A stretch of 64,000 nt of DNA from Hoeflea_A sp963921345 (GCA_963921345.3 CAWUFE020000002.1:868001-932000); one strand, 5' to 3'. Positions 42,333 to 51,694 are shown, counted from the first letter of the stretch. Notes: generated by a model not told the origin, from the letters alone. Numbers and translations: made by a program.

Positions 42333-42845
42333 ATGCTGCTCCGGACTGCCCGGCTCATCGAGTGGATGACGGTACGGATCGGCAGGTGGGGTTCGCTCCT
42401 CCTGCCGGTCCTCATGATCGTGATCGTGCTGAATGTCGCCGTACGATACGGACTTGGCCTCGGTCTCGTGGAGCTCGAGGAAATCCAGTGGCATCTGAAC
42501 GCGCTGGTCGTGCTGGCCTGCCTCGCTTATGCCTATAAGGCGGATGCGCATGTGCGGGTCGACGTTCTGCGTGGCGGGTTTTCGCCACGCCGGCGCGCGA
42601 TCGTGGAACTGTTGGGCATCGGACTGCTTCTGCTTCCTTTCGCCATCGGGATCTGCTGGTTCGCCTGGGGTAGCTTCACCTACTCGCTTTCGATCGGCGA
42701 GCGTTCGCCGATGCCGAGCGGGCTGCCCGCCCGATACGTCGTCAAATTCGCCATGTTTGCGGGATTCCTGCTTCTGGGGCTCCAGGGCATCGCGGCGATC
42801 TGCCGGCAGATCCGCATCCTCTCCGGCAAACCAGACAAACCATGA
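42333..42845 (+). CDS. TRAP transporter small permease, system 2
   Basis: The 170-residue DctQ protein has four TM segments (first at about 20-40) and a KADAHVRVDVLRGGFSPRRRA motif after TM2. The start is ATG 42333, 23 bp after the binding protein. The stop overlaps the large-permease start by four bases. Confidence 0.9.
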   Translation: MLLRTARLIEWMTVRIGRWGSLLLPVLMIVIVLNVAVRYGLGLGLVELEEIQWHLNALVVLACLAYAYKADAHVRVDVLRGGFSPRRRAIVELLGIGLLLLPFAIGICWFAWGSFTYSLSIGERSPMPSGLPARYVVKFAMFAGFLLLGLQGIAAICRQIRILSGKPDKP

Positions 42846-44191
42846 CGCTCGAAGTCCTTTTCGTCATTTTGATGTTCTCCGGCTTCGCCGTTGGACTGTT
42901 CGCCGGCTACCCGGTGGCGTTCGTGCTCGGCGGCGTCGGTGTGCTTTTCGCTCTGCTCGGAGACATCCTTCAGGCGAACGGCGTTGAGGTCCTCGCCGGA
43001 TCGAACTTCATCGCCTTTGCCAGCGACCGCATATTCAGTTCGCTCACCAACTACAGCCTCGTGCCGATCGCCATGTTCGTGTTCATGGGCTTCATGCTGG
43101 AGCGGTCCGGAGTGGCGGACAGGCTGCTCGGAGCCATGTCGCAGGTGCTTCGCAACGTCCCAGGCGGCCTCGGCCTCTCGATCGTCCTGATCGGACTGGT
43201 TCTTGCAGCTTCCACCGGTATCATCGGCGCGTCAGTCGTGCTGCTCGCCACGGTCGCCCTGCCGATCCTCGGCCGCAGCGGTTACGACGTGCCGTTCTCG
43301 CTCGGGACGGTGGCCGCCTCCGGTTGTCTGGGCATCCTGATTCCGCCGTCGATCATGCTGATCGTCATGGGAGACCAGTTGCGCCTTTCGGTCGGCGACC
43401 TGTTCATGGCCGCGGTGCTGCCGGGCGCCCTTCTGGCCGGGCTCTATTCGCTTTACGTCGTGATCTTCGCGACTTTGCGCCCCGCGGCAGCTCCCCGTCC
43501 CGACCGCACCGACGCTGCAATCGACGGCAACGCCGGCCTGGCACTCCTGCGGGCGCTCGCCCCGCCGGTCGCGCTCATGGTCGCTGTGCTCGGCTCCATA
43601 TTTTTCGGCGTGGCGTCGCCGACCGAGGCGTCCGGCGTCGGCGCCATGGGCGCCACCCTGCTGGCGGCTTTCGACCGCCGCCTCGATTGGCCAACGCTGC
43701 GAGAGGTCTGCGATGCCACTGGTCGCACCGTCGCCTTTCTGTTTGCGCTGATCTTCGGCGCGAGCTGCTTTTCCGTCGTTCTGCGCGGCTATGGCGGCGA
43801 CGAGGTGATCGAAGGCGCGATCGCCGGAATCCCGCTGCCGCCGGAAGGCATTCTGGCGGTCGTGCTGCTCATGGTTTTCCTGCTGGGCTTCGTCCTCGAC
43901 TGGATGGAGATCATCCTGATCGTTGCGCCTCTGACCGTCCCGGTCGTCACCTCTTTCGGTTTCGATCCGGTGTGGGTCGCCATGCTGCTCGCCATCTGCC
44001 TGCAGACTTCCTTCCTGACGCCGCCTGTCGGAATGGCGCTGTTCTACGTCAAGAGCGCGGCACCGCCCGGGACGAAAACGGTCGAGATCTATCGCGGCAT
44101 CATCCCGTTCGTCGTCCTGCAACTCGCCGGGCTGGGCCTGGTCTGGAGTTTCCCGCAGATCGCCTTGTGGCTGCCCGAAATCGCCTATTGA
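42842..44191 (+). CDS. TRAP transporter large permease, system 2
   Basis: The 449-residue DctM protein has STGIIGASVVLLATVALPIL and SGCLGILIPPSIMLIVMGDQ, and ends with TPPVGMALFYVKS. The ATGA overlap with the small-permease gene indicates coupling. It is the last gene of the operon; the cytochrome b561 gene ends 15 bp away on the other strand. Confidence 0.94.
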   Translation: MTLEVLFVILMFSGFAVGLFAGYPVAFVLGGVGVLFALLGDILQANGVEVLAGSNFIAFASDRIFSSLTNYSLVPIAMFVFMGFMLERSGVADRLLGAMSQVLRNVPGGLGLSIVLIGLVLAASTGIIGASVVLLATVALPILGRSGYDVPFSLGTVAASGCLGILIPPSIMLIVMGDQLRLSVGDLFMAAVLPGALLAGLYSLYVVIFATLRPAAAPRPDRTDAAIDGNAGLALLRALAPPVALMVAVLGSIFFGVASPTEASGVGAMGATLLAAFDRRLDWPTLREVCDATGRTVAFLFALIFGASCFSVVLRGYGGDEVIEGAIAGIPLPPEGILAVVLLMVFLLGFVLDWMEIILIVAPLTVPVVTSFGFDPVWVAMLLAICLQTSFLTPPVGMALFYVKSAAPPGTKTVEIYRGIIPFVVLQLAGLGLVWSFPQIALWLPEIAY

Positions 44192-44206
44192 CGTCGATCG
44201 ACCGTT

Positions 44207-44803
44207 TCACTCGCCCGGCTTCACCGACATGGAAGCACTGCCGCTGACGGCGGGAGCAGCGCGCCGTTTCGCGAACGGCAGCATGCCGCTTAGAACGCCG
44301 TCGCGGTCGATCAGCCCGTGTTTCAGCGCGGCAAGCACGTGCACCGCGATCGTCGTCACGATCGCCCAGTAGACAAAATTGTGAAGGGAAAGCAGCAGGT
44401 CGTGCAGGCTGGCGGGCACCAGGCCGAATGCCGTGTAGTTGATGCCGTAGAACCGCGGCACGAAATCGACGTCGGTCGTCGATGCCAGCAGGATGCCGAT
44501 CCCGATCTAGGCGAATATCAGCCCGTAAAGGCCCCAGTGCACTGCCTTTGCGGCCAGCTTCTCCCAAGGTTTCATCGTCTCGGGCAAACGCGGAAACGGA
44601 TGCCGCAGGCGCCAAAGCAGACGGATAGTCATCAGGATCAACAGCGTGGTCACGGACAGTCCGTGATCGCCATATTCGTGCACGCGCTCCACCGGTGGCA
44701 GATCGGCCATGCCGGGCGCCGCAATCAGTGTCCCGGTCATGTTGAGGACAACGAGCCAGTGAAGCAGCTTGTCGACACGGCCATAGGTTCGGGGCTGGTT
44801 CAT
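44207..44803 (-). pseudogene. Cytochrome b561-type gene interrupted by an in-frame TAG
   Basis: The first part (98 residues from 44803) reads MNQPRTYGRVDKLLHWLVVLN and has haem histidines in LLHW and YGDHG. A TAG at 44507-44509 interrupts it, just after GLYGLIFA. The same frame continues with IGIGILLASTTDVDFVPRFYG, two more TM helices with histidines (SLHNFVYWAI, IAVHVLAALKH) and ends at 44207. The intact protein would be about 198 residues, the usual b561 length. TAG most likely derives from CAG (Q). It is divergent from an HxlR gene and its operator. Confidence 0.85.
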
Positions 44804-44820
44804 GACGATGGCCTCTCTAT

Positions 44821-44871
44821 TTAAGTTGCATTTTGCAATCTATATCAGATCGATTGCAAAAAGCAACTTAA
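44821..44871. promoter_or_regulatory. Double palindromic operator between cytochrome b561 and HxlR genes
   Basis: TTAAGTTGCATTTTGCAAT (44821-44839) and its reverse complement with one mismatch (44853-44871) form a 19-bp inverted repeat with a 13-bp gap. Each arm contains its own small palindrome of the form TTGC-N5-GCAA (44826-44838 and 44854-44866), 28 bp centre to centre. The site lies just upstream of both genes. It is the likely binding site for the HxlR regulator. Confidence 0.65.
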
Positions 44872-44888
44872 TTTGCTAGCGTCCGACC

Positions 44889-45284
44889 ATGGCAAAGCGA
44901 TCCAACTGCCCCATCAATCACGCGCTTGAGATCTTCGGTGACAAATGGACCCTGCTGATCATTCGCGATCTGATTTTCAAAGGCAGCACCAGCTTCTCCG
45001 AGTTGAAGAAAATGTCCGAAGGCATCGCTACGAACATCCTGTCGGACCGCCTGGCCCGTTTGGAGCGCTACCGCATTGTCGATAAGCTGGCGGACGGCAG
45101 CGACGGCCGTCGGGCGCACTACCGGTTGACGCAGAGCGGCGAAGACCTGATCCCACTGCTGCTGGACATCATGGTCTGGAGCTACCGCAACGATCCGACG
45201 GTGAACGCTCCGGCCGAGTTGCTTGCCCGCATCGAAGCCGACCGTTCATCCGTGATTGCCGAGATGGCGGCGGGGCTGAAATGA
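44889..45284 (+). CDS. HxlR-family transcriptional regulator
   Basis: The 131-residue winged-helix protein has the HxlR pattern: NCPINHALEIFGDKWTLLIIRDL, then FSELKKMSEGIATNILSDRLARLE and DGRRAHYRLTQSGEDL. The cysteine at NC (C7) corresponds to the redox- or electrophile-sensing cysteine of many members. Its start lies 18 bp from the double operator, implying autoregulation and control of the b561 gene. Confidence 0.92.
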   Translation: MAKRSNCPINHALEIFGDKWTLLIIRDLIFKGSTSFSELKKMSEGIATNILSDRLARLERYRIVDKLADGSDGRRAHYRLTQSGEDLIPLLLDIMVWSYRNDPTVNAPAELLARIEADRSSVIAEMAAGLK

Positions 45285-45308
45285 CTGTGCGTCCGGTCCC
45301 GGCGGCAA

Positions 45309-46022
45309 TTACGCTTCACAGGCCCGGCGCAAAGCCGCGCGGGCCAGCAACCGTGTCGAATCGAGCGTCGGCAGCGGCGAATTGTCGTCGCCCATGATCA
45401 GCGGTATCTCGGTGCAGCCGAGGATCACGGCATCACAGCCGTCGCGGTTGAGCCTTTCGATCGTCTTCTGGAAATAGGCGATGGCTTCCGTGGTAAAGAT
45501 CCCGGCAACCAGTTCATCCATGATGATGCGCTGGATCTCGTCACGCTCCGCCCCGGTCGGCCGCACATATTGCAGCCCTCTGGCAGCGAGTTTTTCCGGA
45601 TAGACCTCGCTTTCGACAAGCCATTTCGTTCCGGTCAACGCCAGGCGCTCGAAGCCGCGCTCCGCTGCTTCTTCGGCGACGATCTCGGCGATGTGAAGCC
45701 AGGGCAACGGCGACTTCTCGACCACGTAGTCGAAGGCTTGGTGGATCGTTTTGTCGGGGCAGATGAGAAAATCGGCTCCGGCGGCCGCCAGCTTGTGCGC
45801 CGACTCCAGCATCAGATCGCCGATGCCGGTGACGTCGCCGGCGTCGAGACACACCACATATTTCGCAAAGTTCGGCGTATGCATGGAAACTTCGGGATGA
45901 GCGTGTGGCCCGAGAAATTCCGCGCCCTCGTCGCAGATGGTGCGATAACAAAGCGCTGCCCCTTCAGCCGAGCAGCCGACGATTCCGACGTGTTGAGGCA
46001 TCGCGTTTGTTCCTGACTTCAT
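45309..46022 (-). CDS. Aspartate/glutamate racemase family protein
   Basis: The protein has the racemase fold with two catalytic cysteine positions: FLICPDKTIHQAF and ILGCTEIPLIM. The first motif is CPDKTIH rather than the common CNTxH, a variation seen in some Asp racemase subfamilies. The start is ATG 46020-46022 (237 residues) or ATG 45999-46001 (MPQHVGIVG, 230 residues); both have plausible ribosome sites. It stands alone, convergent with the HxlR gene. Confidence 0.85.
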   Translation of the reverse strand: MKSGTNAMPQHVGIVGCSAEGAALCYRTICDEGAEFLGPHAHPEVSMHTPNFAKYVVCLDAGDVTGIGDLMLESAHKLAAAGADFLICPDKTIHQAFDYVVEKSPLPWLHIAEIVAEEAAERGFERLALTGTKWLVESEVYPEKLAARGLQYVRPTGAERDEIQRIIMDELVAGIFTTEAIAYFQKTIERLNRDGCDAVILGCTEIPLIMGDDNSPLPTLDSTRLLARAALRRACEA

Positions 46023-46183
46023 CCCATCTCCACACCTTAACGCGGCTCTTGTGCCGATATCCACAGCGAAAAGCGGGAGCATCGGCCCGAATGTCCGAAA
46101 GCGGTTCCAAATTGACGGCCTACGGGGCTAGTCTGCCGCAGCAATCGGAGCATCACGCCCCGTTCCCGACCCGATGATCGGAC

Positions 46184-47671
46184 ATGACTGCCAAGAATCC
46201 CGAAAATCGCTATGTCAACGATCTGAGACGGTTTCGGTTCGGCCAGTCGCAATCGCTGAACCTGCGCGGCATCATCGTTCCCCTCGGCTTGTCGATCCTC
46301 TTTCTCGCAGTCGTTGCCATCTATACCGGCGGCTCCCTTACGGGACTCGGCGAGCAGGCACTGCTGGTGGTGATCGCTGCCGTCATCGGCGGCTACATGG
46401 CCCTGAACATCGGCGCCAACGACGTCGCCAACAACATGGGACCGGCTGTCGGCGGCAAAGTGTTGACGGTGACGGCGGCTGTGGCGATCGCCGCGGTGTG
46501 CGAAAGCGCGGGTGCGCTGCTTGCCGGCGGCGACGTGGTCAAGACGGTATCGAAGGGGATTATCGCACCGGGCGGCGAGGTGTCGGTCGACCAGTTTCGT
46601 TACCTGATGTTGAGCGCGCTGCTGGCGGCGGGCCTGTGGATCAACCTGGCGACCATCCTCAGCGCATCGGTCTCGACCACCCACTCCATCGTCGGCGGTG
46701 TGCTCGGCGCAGGCATCGCCGCAGCTGGAGCTGGCCTGGTCAACTGGCCGACGATGGCGGCGATAGCGGCCAGCTGGGTCATCTCGCCCGTCCTGGGCGC
46801 AGCGATCGCCGCTGCGCTGCTGTTCTTCATCAAACGAAATATCCTCAACGTGCCGGACCGCCTGGAAGCCGCCAAACGCTGGGTGCCGGTGCTGATCGGG
46901 CTGATGGCTGCCGCTTTCGCGGCCTACATGTCCATGAAGGGCCTGAAAAAGATCTGGAGGCCGTCGGCGCCGGAGATCGTGCTGTTTTCGCTGGTGTGTT
47001 TCGCTGCCGCCTATTTTCCGTCGCGTCCCTATATCGCCCGACGCGTGATCGGCCTGAGGAATCGCAAGAAGGACATCTACCGGCTGTTCGACCTGCCGCT
47101 GATCATCGGTGCGGCACTGCTGTCCTTCGCCCACGGCGCCAACGACGTCGCCAATGCGGTCGGCCCGCTCGCCGCCATCGTCTCGACCGTCGGTGACGAG
47201 GCGGGAATCGCCAGCAAGGTCGAGATTCCGCTCTGGGTCATGGTCGTCGGCGCATTCGGCATTGCGCTCGGCCTCGGCCTGTTCGGGCCGAAGCTGATTG
47301 CCGTCGTCGGCGAAAAGATCACCCGTCTGAATTCGCCGCGCGCCTATTGCGTCGCGCTTTCGGCGGCCATCACCGTGCTGATCGCGACCAGCCTCGGCCT
47401 GCCGGTAAGCTCGACCCACATCGCGGTCGGCGCCGTCTTCGGCGTCGGCTTTCTGCGGGAGTTCATCGAAGACCCGAACAAGAAGAAACTGCGTCCGGGT
47501 CACAAGCTGAACGCGACCTCCGCCGACGCATTCGCCAGTCGCTATTTCCGCAAGAAGCGCCGACTGGTCCGCCGCCGTTTCGTGCTGTCGATCGCCGCCG
47601 CCTGGGTCATCACGGTCCCGGCATCGGCGCTTCTGGCAGCTACGATCTACGGGCTTCTGCAGCTTCTCTGA
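46184..47671 (+). CDS. Inorganic phosphate transporter, Pit family
   Basis: The 495-residue membrane protein has the two PiT signature repeats: MALNIGANDVANNMGPAVGG near residues 69-88 and FAHGANDVANAVGPLAAI near residues 314-331. It takes up phosphate with H+ or as metal-phosphate. The C-terminus has a basic loop (FRKKRRLVRRRF). Its last 32 bases overlap the convergent Nudix gene. Confidence 0.93.
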   Translation: MTAKNPENRYVNDLRRFRFGQSQSLNLRGIIVPLGLSILFLAVVAIYTGGSLTGLGEQALLVVIAAVIGGYMALNIGANDVANNMGPAVGGKVLTVTAAVAIAAVCESAGALLAGGDVVKTVSKGIIAPGGEVSVDQFRYLMLSALLAAGLWINLATILSASVSTTHSIVGGVLGAGIAAAGAGLVNWPTMAAIAASWVISPVLGAAIAAALLFFIKRNILNVPDRLEAAKRWVPVLIGLMAAAFAAYMSMKGLKKIWRPSAPEIVLFSLVCFAAAYFPSRPYIARRVIGLRNRKKDIYRLFDLPLIIGAALLSFAHGANDVANAVGPLAAIVSTVGDEAGIASKVEIPLWVMVVGAFGIALGLGLFGPKLIAVVGEKITRLNSPRAYCVALSAAITVLIATSLGLPVSSTHIAVGAVFGVGFLREFIEDPNKKKLRPGHKLNATSADAFASRYFRKKRRLVRRRFVLSIAAAWVITVPASALLAATIYGLLQLL

Positions 47672-48077
47672 TCCACGGGACCAGAGCCTCGAATTGCTGA
47701 ATCAGACCGAGATAGTCCTCGCGATAGGCAACCCGGGGTGCGTCGCTCAACAGGGCCCAATGCCGTTGGCGAACCGTTTTTTCCGGCCATTCGTCGACCT
47801 GTTCCGTCACGAGTAGCGGATAGTAGGTCACCGGAACCACCTTTTTGCTGGCGCCGGTCTGCTTGTTGATGGTCACCGTCATCGGGAAGTCTTCCAGCAC
47901 GACCCCGTTCACGCCGGCTTCCTCGAAGCCTTCTCTCAGACAGGCCTGCGCGTGGGTTTCTCCCGCCTTCGTCAACCCCTTCGGCAGGATCCAGCGGCCG
48001 CGGGTCTGGGACGTCACGAACAGCAGCGCGACCAGATCGTCCTTGAGATCGAAGGGAATGGTGCCGATTCGATGCAT
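47640..48077 (-). CDS. Nudix hydrolase, DIPP-like
   Basis: The 145-residue protein has the Nudix box G-x5-E-x7-REGFEEAGV (GLTKAGETHAQACLREGFEEAG) and the start RIGTIPFDLKDDLVALLFVTSQTRGRWILPKG. Relatives hydrolyse diphosphoinositol polyphosphate or diadenosine polyphosphate. Its 3' end overlaps the Pit gene, so the genes are convergent; the link to phosphate is suggestive only. Confidence 0.9.
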   Translation of the reverse strand: MHRIGTIPFDLKDDLVALLFVTSQTRGRWILPKGLTKAGETHAQACLREGFEEAGVNGVVLEDFPMTVTINKQTGASKKVVPVTYYPLLVTEQVDEWPEKTVRQRHWALLSDAPRVAYREDYLGLIQQFEALVPWIREAAEARRS

Positions 48078-48178
48078 GGTCCGTCTCAGTTTGGTGCAGG
48101 CGCAAGTCTAGTAACCGAAACGAATACCGCAATGGGCCGACACTGCATTTGGCCCATCAGTGCACAGGAAGACGCGCG

Positions 48179-50512
48179 CTAACGCTCCTGCGCCGCCAAC
48201 AAGCTCAGATACAGCGCCCAGACCGACTGCCAGTTGATCGCCACTTCATTGGTCGAATAGGACCAGCGATCGTCAACATACATGCGCATCGGCGGCTCGC
48301 CGGCAAGCTGCATGGCGGCGCTGTCGCCGCTGTGACCGCCGGAGTTGGGACCGCCGACCAGCATGCCGTCCGGCAGCGGGATGGCGCCGGAGACCGACGG
48401 GCGGAAATGCGGATCCTTGGCAGCCCGTTCGCTCCTTCCGGTGACGAAAGTCTGGCCCAGCGGATTGCGGCCGAAGAACCAGTGTCGGAGGTCGCGGGCC
48501 GGCGCGACGAAGCGGTCGTCGCCGCTGACATTGGCCCACAACAGCCAGTGCCAACCGCGTGTGGCCAATACGCTGTTGGAGCCCCAAGGCAGCATCTCGC
48601 CGTCACCATGCGGGACCGACCAGGGCGAGCGTTTCTGTTTATCCGCCCATCGACGCGCGGCATCGTCCAGCACGGTATCGACGGCCTGTCGTGCGCCTGG
48701 CGACAGATCCGCCTCGATGGTCTTGAGGGCCCAGAATCCGAGAAGGTTGACCCCGCCCCAGTAGATTCCGAAGCCGGACCGCTCGAGCGCTCGCCGGCGG
48801 TCGCCCAGCCGGCTTTCCACCGCAGCAATCGCGGACGGGTCGCGGGTCAGCGCCGCCCAGGCGGCATCGGCGAAAAAGCGCTCGTCCGAATCGTCGATAT
48901 CCCAATAGGGGCCGCCATAATCCTTGCCTTCATAGCTTTCCTCGGCCTTCAGCAAAAGCTGATTGGCCGCCAGCCAATGTCGTGCCCTTTCTGCGGCCGC
49001 GCGAAACCGCGCCGCCTTTTCCACCGCCACTTCGCCGGGTTGATCCTCGAGGACCTTGGCCGCAAGCGCCATGACCGCCGCATAATCGGCCGTCGCAGTC
49101 GACGAGACCGGCATGATCCATTTGACGGCGGTGTCGCCCATCGGGCTGACGTCGAGGCCGGGCCAGTCGCGGGTCGTCGCCTTGTGGTTGGCGCCGCCGT
49201 CCGGCGCCTGCATCTTGACCAGCCAGTCGAGCTGCGCCTCGGTGACGCCGAGCCAGTCCGGCCAGCCGTTGCGGCCGCCGGCCAGCGGATCGATGGAATG
49301 CTCCAGCGCCTCGGGCGCCAGCAGGCCGGTCAGCAGCATCAGGCCGACGGAATAGGCACCGTTGACGGTGTATTTGCCGTAGTCGCCGGCATCGAACCAA
49401 CCGCCTGAAACATCGCGCACGACGCGTTCATCTCCATAGGTCTTTGCGACCGCGTCCTGCGCATGGGCATCCGGATAGGGGCCATGCTCGTTGTCGGTGA
49501 TCCAGTAGAATACGCTCCACGCATCGTCGCGATGGCCCTCCAGCTCCCGCCGATTGTCGGCGACGCGGAATTCGATACTGCCCGGCTCAGTCCCCGCACC
49601 CGTAGCCGGTACGATCACGCGATAATTGCCGGGTTCATCGAAGCCATCCAGGTCGACCCGGCTGACGCGCGAAGCCGATGCGACGGACGCAACCCGCGGA
49701 ACGGCGACCGTCACTTCACGCTCTCCGGTCGGGCCGCTGACGATAATGGTCTCGGTGTCGCTTGACGGACCGAGTTCACCGCCGTGCCACTCGATCATCA
49801 ACCGTTTGGTCTCTTCAGACCCGTAGCTGAGTTCCGACATCAACGGACGTTGCGCGCGCAGCCGATCGTCCGCTTCCGGCCAGACGGTTATCTTGAACTC
49901 GCTGAGCGTGATGTTGAAACCCCGCGCTCCGGCCGTCATGAAGGCAAAGCTGCCGAGCCGCTCGGCCTCCTTCGGCAGGTCAAATCGATAGATCGACGAT
50001 TGCGGCGGCAGAAACCCCTTGCCGTCGCCGCCAAGGGACTTTTCGAAGAACGGGCGGCCGTCGTCATCGGTTGCCGGTTCCGCCTCGATACCGTCGATAA
50101 TGGGCTGCAGGAGCTTTGGGCCCCAGAGCGTCGTGTGCCGCGGATCGACGTCGATGCGGACGGACAGTTCCTTGCGGCCGAAAGGCAGGCTCCGGTTGAA
50201 CGGTATCTCCCAAAAGCTCGCATCGTTGAAATCGCCGCGCCCGCTGTCTCTCAGGACGAGCGCTCCATCGCTTTCGAGCGCTGCTTCCAGGCGGCCCTTC
50301 GACCACTGATCGGTCGGCGCGATTTCGATCGACAGCTCGATTTCCACCGGCTCCTTCGCGCTTACCGGGCCGAAACCGGTCGCGAGCGCCAGAAGCACCC
50401 AGGCCACCAAACCCAGGGCGTTCACCACGGTCTTTGGTGCTCGACCAGTCAAAGGACGCGCTCTCCGTTGCAAATCAGGTCTTTCTATCGCCAGCAATGT
50501 TGGAAATGTCAT
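48179..50512 (-). CDS. Exported glycoside hydrolase family 9 (endoglucanase-like)
   Basis: The 777-residue protein begins at ATG 50510-50512; upstream in-frame codons overlap other features and have no homology. An uncleaved or signal-like TM segment lies at about 30-48. An E-set/Ig-like domain (about 225-325) is followed by a GH9 catalytic domain (about 326-777). Catalytic residues are D375 and D378 in the DAGD motif (GGWFDAGDYGKYTVN), a histidine region TFVTGRSERAAKDPHFRPS (H702), and the general acid E756 in YSTNEVAIN. GH9 enzymes cleave beta-1,4-glucans. An N-terminal region of about 175 residues is unassigned. No cellulosome modules are visible. Confidence 0.87.
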   Translation of the reverse strand: MTFPTLLAIERPDLQRRARPLTGRAPKTVVNALGLVAWVLLALATGFGPVSAKEPVEIELSIEIAPTDQWSKGRLEAALESDGALVLRDSGRGDFNDASFWEIPFNRSLPFGRKELSVRIDVDPRHTTLWGPKLLQPIIDGIEAEPATDDDGRPFFEKSLGGDGKGFLPPQSSIYRFDLPKEAERLGSFAFMTAGARGFNITLSEFKITVWPEADDRLRAQRPLMSELSYGSEETKRLMIEWHGGELGPSSDTETIIVSGPTGEREVTVAVPRVASVASASRVSRVDLDGFDEPGNYRVIVPATGAGTEPGSIEFRVADNRRELEGHRDDAWSVFYWITDNEHGPYPDAHAQDAVAKTYGDERVVRDVSGGWFDAGDYGKYTVNGAYSVGLMLLTGLLAPEALEHSIDPLAGGRNGWPDWLGVTEAQLDWLVKMQAPDGGANHKATTRDWPGLDVSPMGDTAVKWIMPVSSTATADYAAVMALAAKVLEDQPGEVAVEKAARFRAAAERARHWLAANQLLLKAEESYEGKDYGGPYWDIDDSDERFFADAAWAALTRDPSAIAAVESRLGDRRRALERSGFGIYWGGVNLLGFWALKTIEADLSPGARQAVDTVLDDAARRWADKQKRSPWSVPHGDGEMLPWGSNSVLATRGWHWLLWANVSGDDRFVAPARDLRHWFFGRNPLGQTFVTGRSERAAKDPHFRPSVSGAIPLPDGMLVGGPNSGGHSGDSAAMQLAGEPPMRMYVDDRWSYSTNEVAINWQSVWALYLSLLAAQER

Positions 50513-50629
50513 GGCACTGCAAGCGATATGACCGCCGCTGGTTAATGCAAATGGCAAACGCATCCGGTTGACTTCACGGCCTCGGTCCGCACGGTGAGAA
50601 ACACGCAGCTGCAACCTCGGAGACGAACC

Positions 50630-51001
50630 ATGGATCTCGGCAACTTCTCGCTCAGCCTCGCTGTCAACGATATCGCAGTCAGCCGAGCCTTCTACGAAAA
50701 GCTCGGCTTTACGGTGTTCGGCGGTGACCAGGACCAGGGCTGGCTGATCATGAAAAGCCCGAGCTGCGTCATCGGCCTGTTCCAAGGCATGTTCGAGACC
50801 AACACGCTGACTTTCAATCCGGGCTGGGACTCCAATGCCCAGCCGCTTGACGAATTCACCGATATCCGCGAAATCCAGAAGCGGCTGAAGGCCGACGGCG
50901 TCGCCTTCGTCAGCGAGGCAGATGAGACGTCCGCCGGACCGGCCAGTTGCCTGGTCATCGATCCGGACGGCAATCCGATCCTGATCGATCAGCACGTGTG
51001 A
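50630..51001 (+). CDS. VOC-family (glyoxalase/bleomycin resistance) protein
   Basis: The 123-residue protein starts at ATG 50630 (MDLGNFSLSLAVNDIAVSRAFYEKLGF), with an extradiol-dioxygenase/glyoxalase fold. The C-terminal CLVIDPDGNPILIDQH carries the conserved DPDGN and the last histidine. It is a metal-binding domain of unknown substrate. It is divergent from the GH9 gene. Confidence 0.88.
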   Translation: MDLGNFSLSLAVNDIAVSRAFYEKLGFTVFGGDQDQGWLIMKSPSCVIGLFQGMFETNTLTFNPGWDSNAQPLDEFTDIREIQKRLKADGVAFVSEADETSAGPASCLVIDPDGNPILIDQHV

Positions 51002-51004
51002 CGG

Positions 51005-51694
51005 TCAGATCTGCATCCTCTCCGATAGCTGTGTCCGCAGGTCCGGACCGTTGGCGGCGTCGAAAATGCAGTCTCCGTGGTCGAGCAGATAGGCGCGGTC
51101 GGCGGTCAACTCGACCAGACCGAGATTCTGTTCGACGATGAGGAACGCGCGGCCCGCCGATTTGTCCCGCTGGATGGCCGCCGCCATGCGGTCGATGTTC
51201 TCCGGCTGAACGCCCTCGGTCGGCTCGTCGAGCAGCACGATGTCGGTCTCCTCGGCCATCGCCCGGCAGAAGGACAGGATCTTCTTTTCGCCGCCCGACA
51301 GGGTGCCCGCCCGCTGCTGCAGCCTCTCGGCCATGCGCGGAAAGGCCTCGAACAGCCGGTCGTAACGCGTCAGCGACCGGTCGCGGTGATGCAGAGTGAG
51401 GTTTTCGGCGACGGTCAGCCCGCCGAACACCACCTGTTCCTGCGGCGCGTAGCCCATGCCGAGAACGCTGCGCCGGTGTCCGGGAAGCGTCGTCACATCT
51501 TCGTCGTGCAGGCGGACTTGGCCCTGAGTGGGCACCAGGGAGCCGGCAATCAGCCGCAGCAGTGTGGTCTTGCCGACACCGTTGCGGCCGGTGACGAAGA
51601 CCGCCTCGCTGCTTTCAACGGATGCTGAAAAGCCGTTGACGATGCGGATGTCGCCGTAACCGCCCTGCAGTCCCTCGACCGCGAGCACGCTCAT
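51005..51694 (-). CDS. livF: Branched-chain-type ABC transporter ATP-binding protein LivF
   Basis: The 229-residue ATPase has Walker A GRNGVGKTT, signature LSGGEKKILSFCRAM and Walker B IVLLDEPTEGV. Its start overlaps the stop of the LivM-LivG fusion gene (ATGA). It forms one ATPase half of the complex. Confidence 0.93.
   Translation of the reverse strand: MSVLAVEGLQGGYGDIRIVNGFSASVESSEAVFVTGRNGVGKTTLLRLIAGSLVPTQGQVRLHDEDVTTLPGHRRSVLGMGYAPQEQVVFGGLTVAENLTLHHRDRSLTRYDRLFEAFPRMAERLQQRAGTLSGGEKKILSFCRAMAEETDIVLLDEPTEGVQPENIDRMAAAIQRDKSAGRAFLIVEQNLGLVELTADRAYLLDHGDCIFDAANGPDLRTQLSERMQI

Noticed and set aside
46037..47503. 488-codon minus-strand frame
   Set aside because: It is antisense to the Pit phosphate transporter with its two signature repeats.
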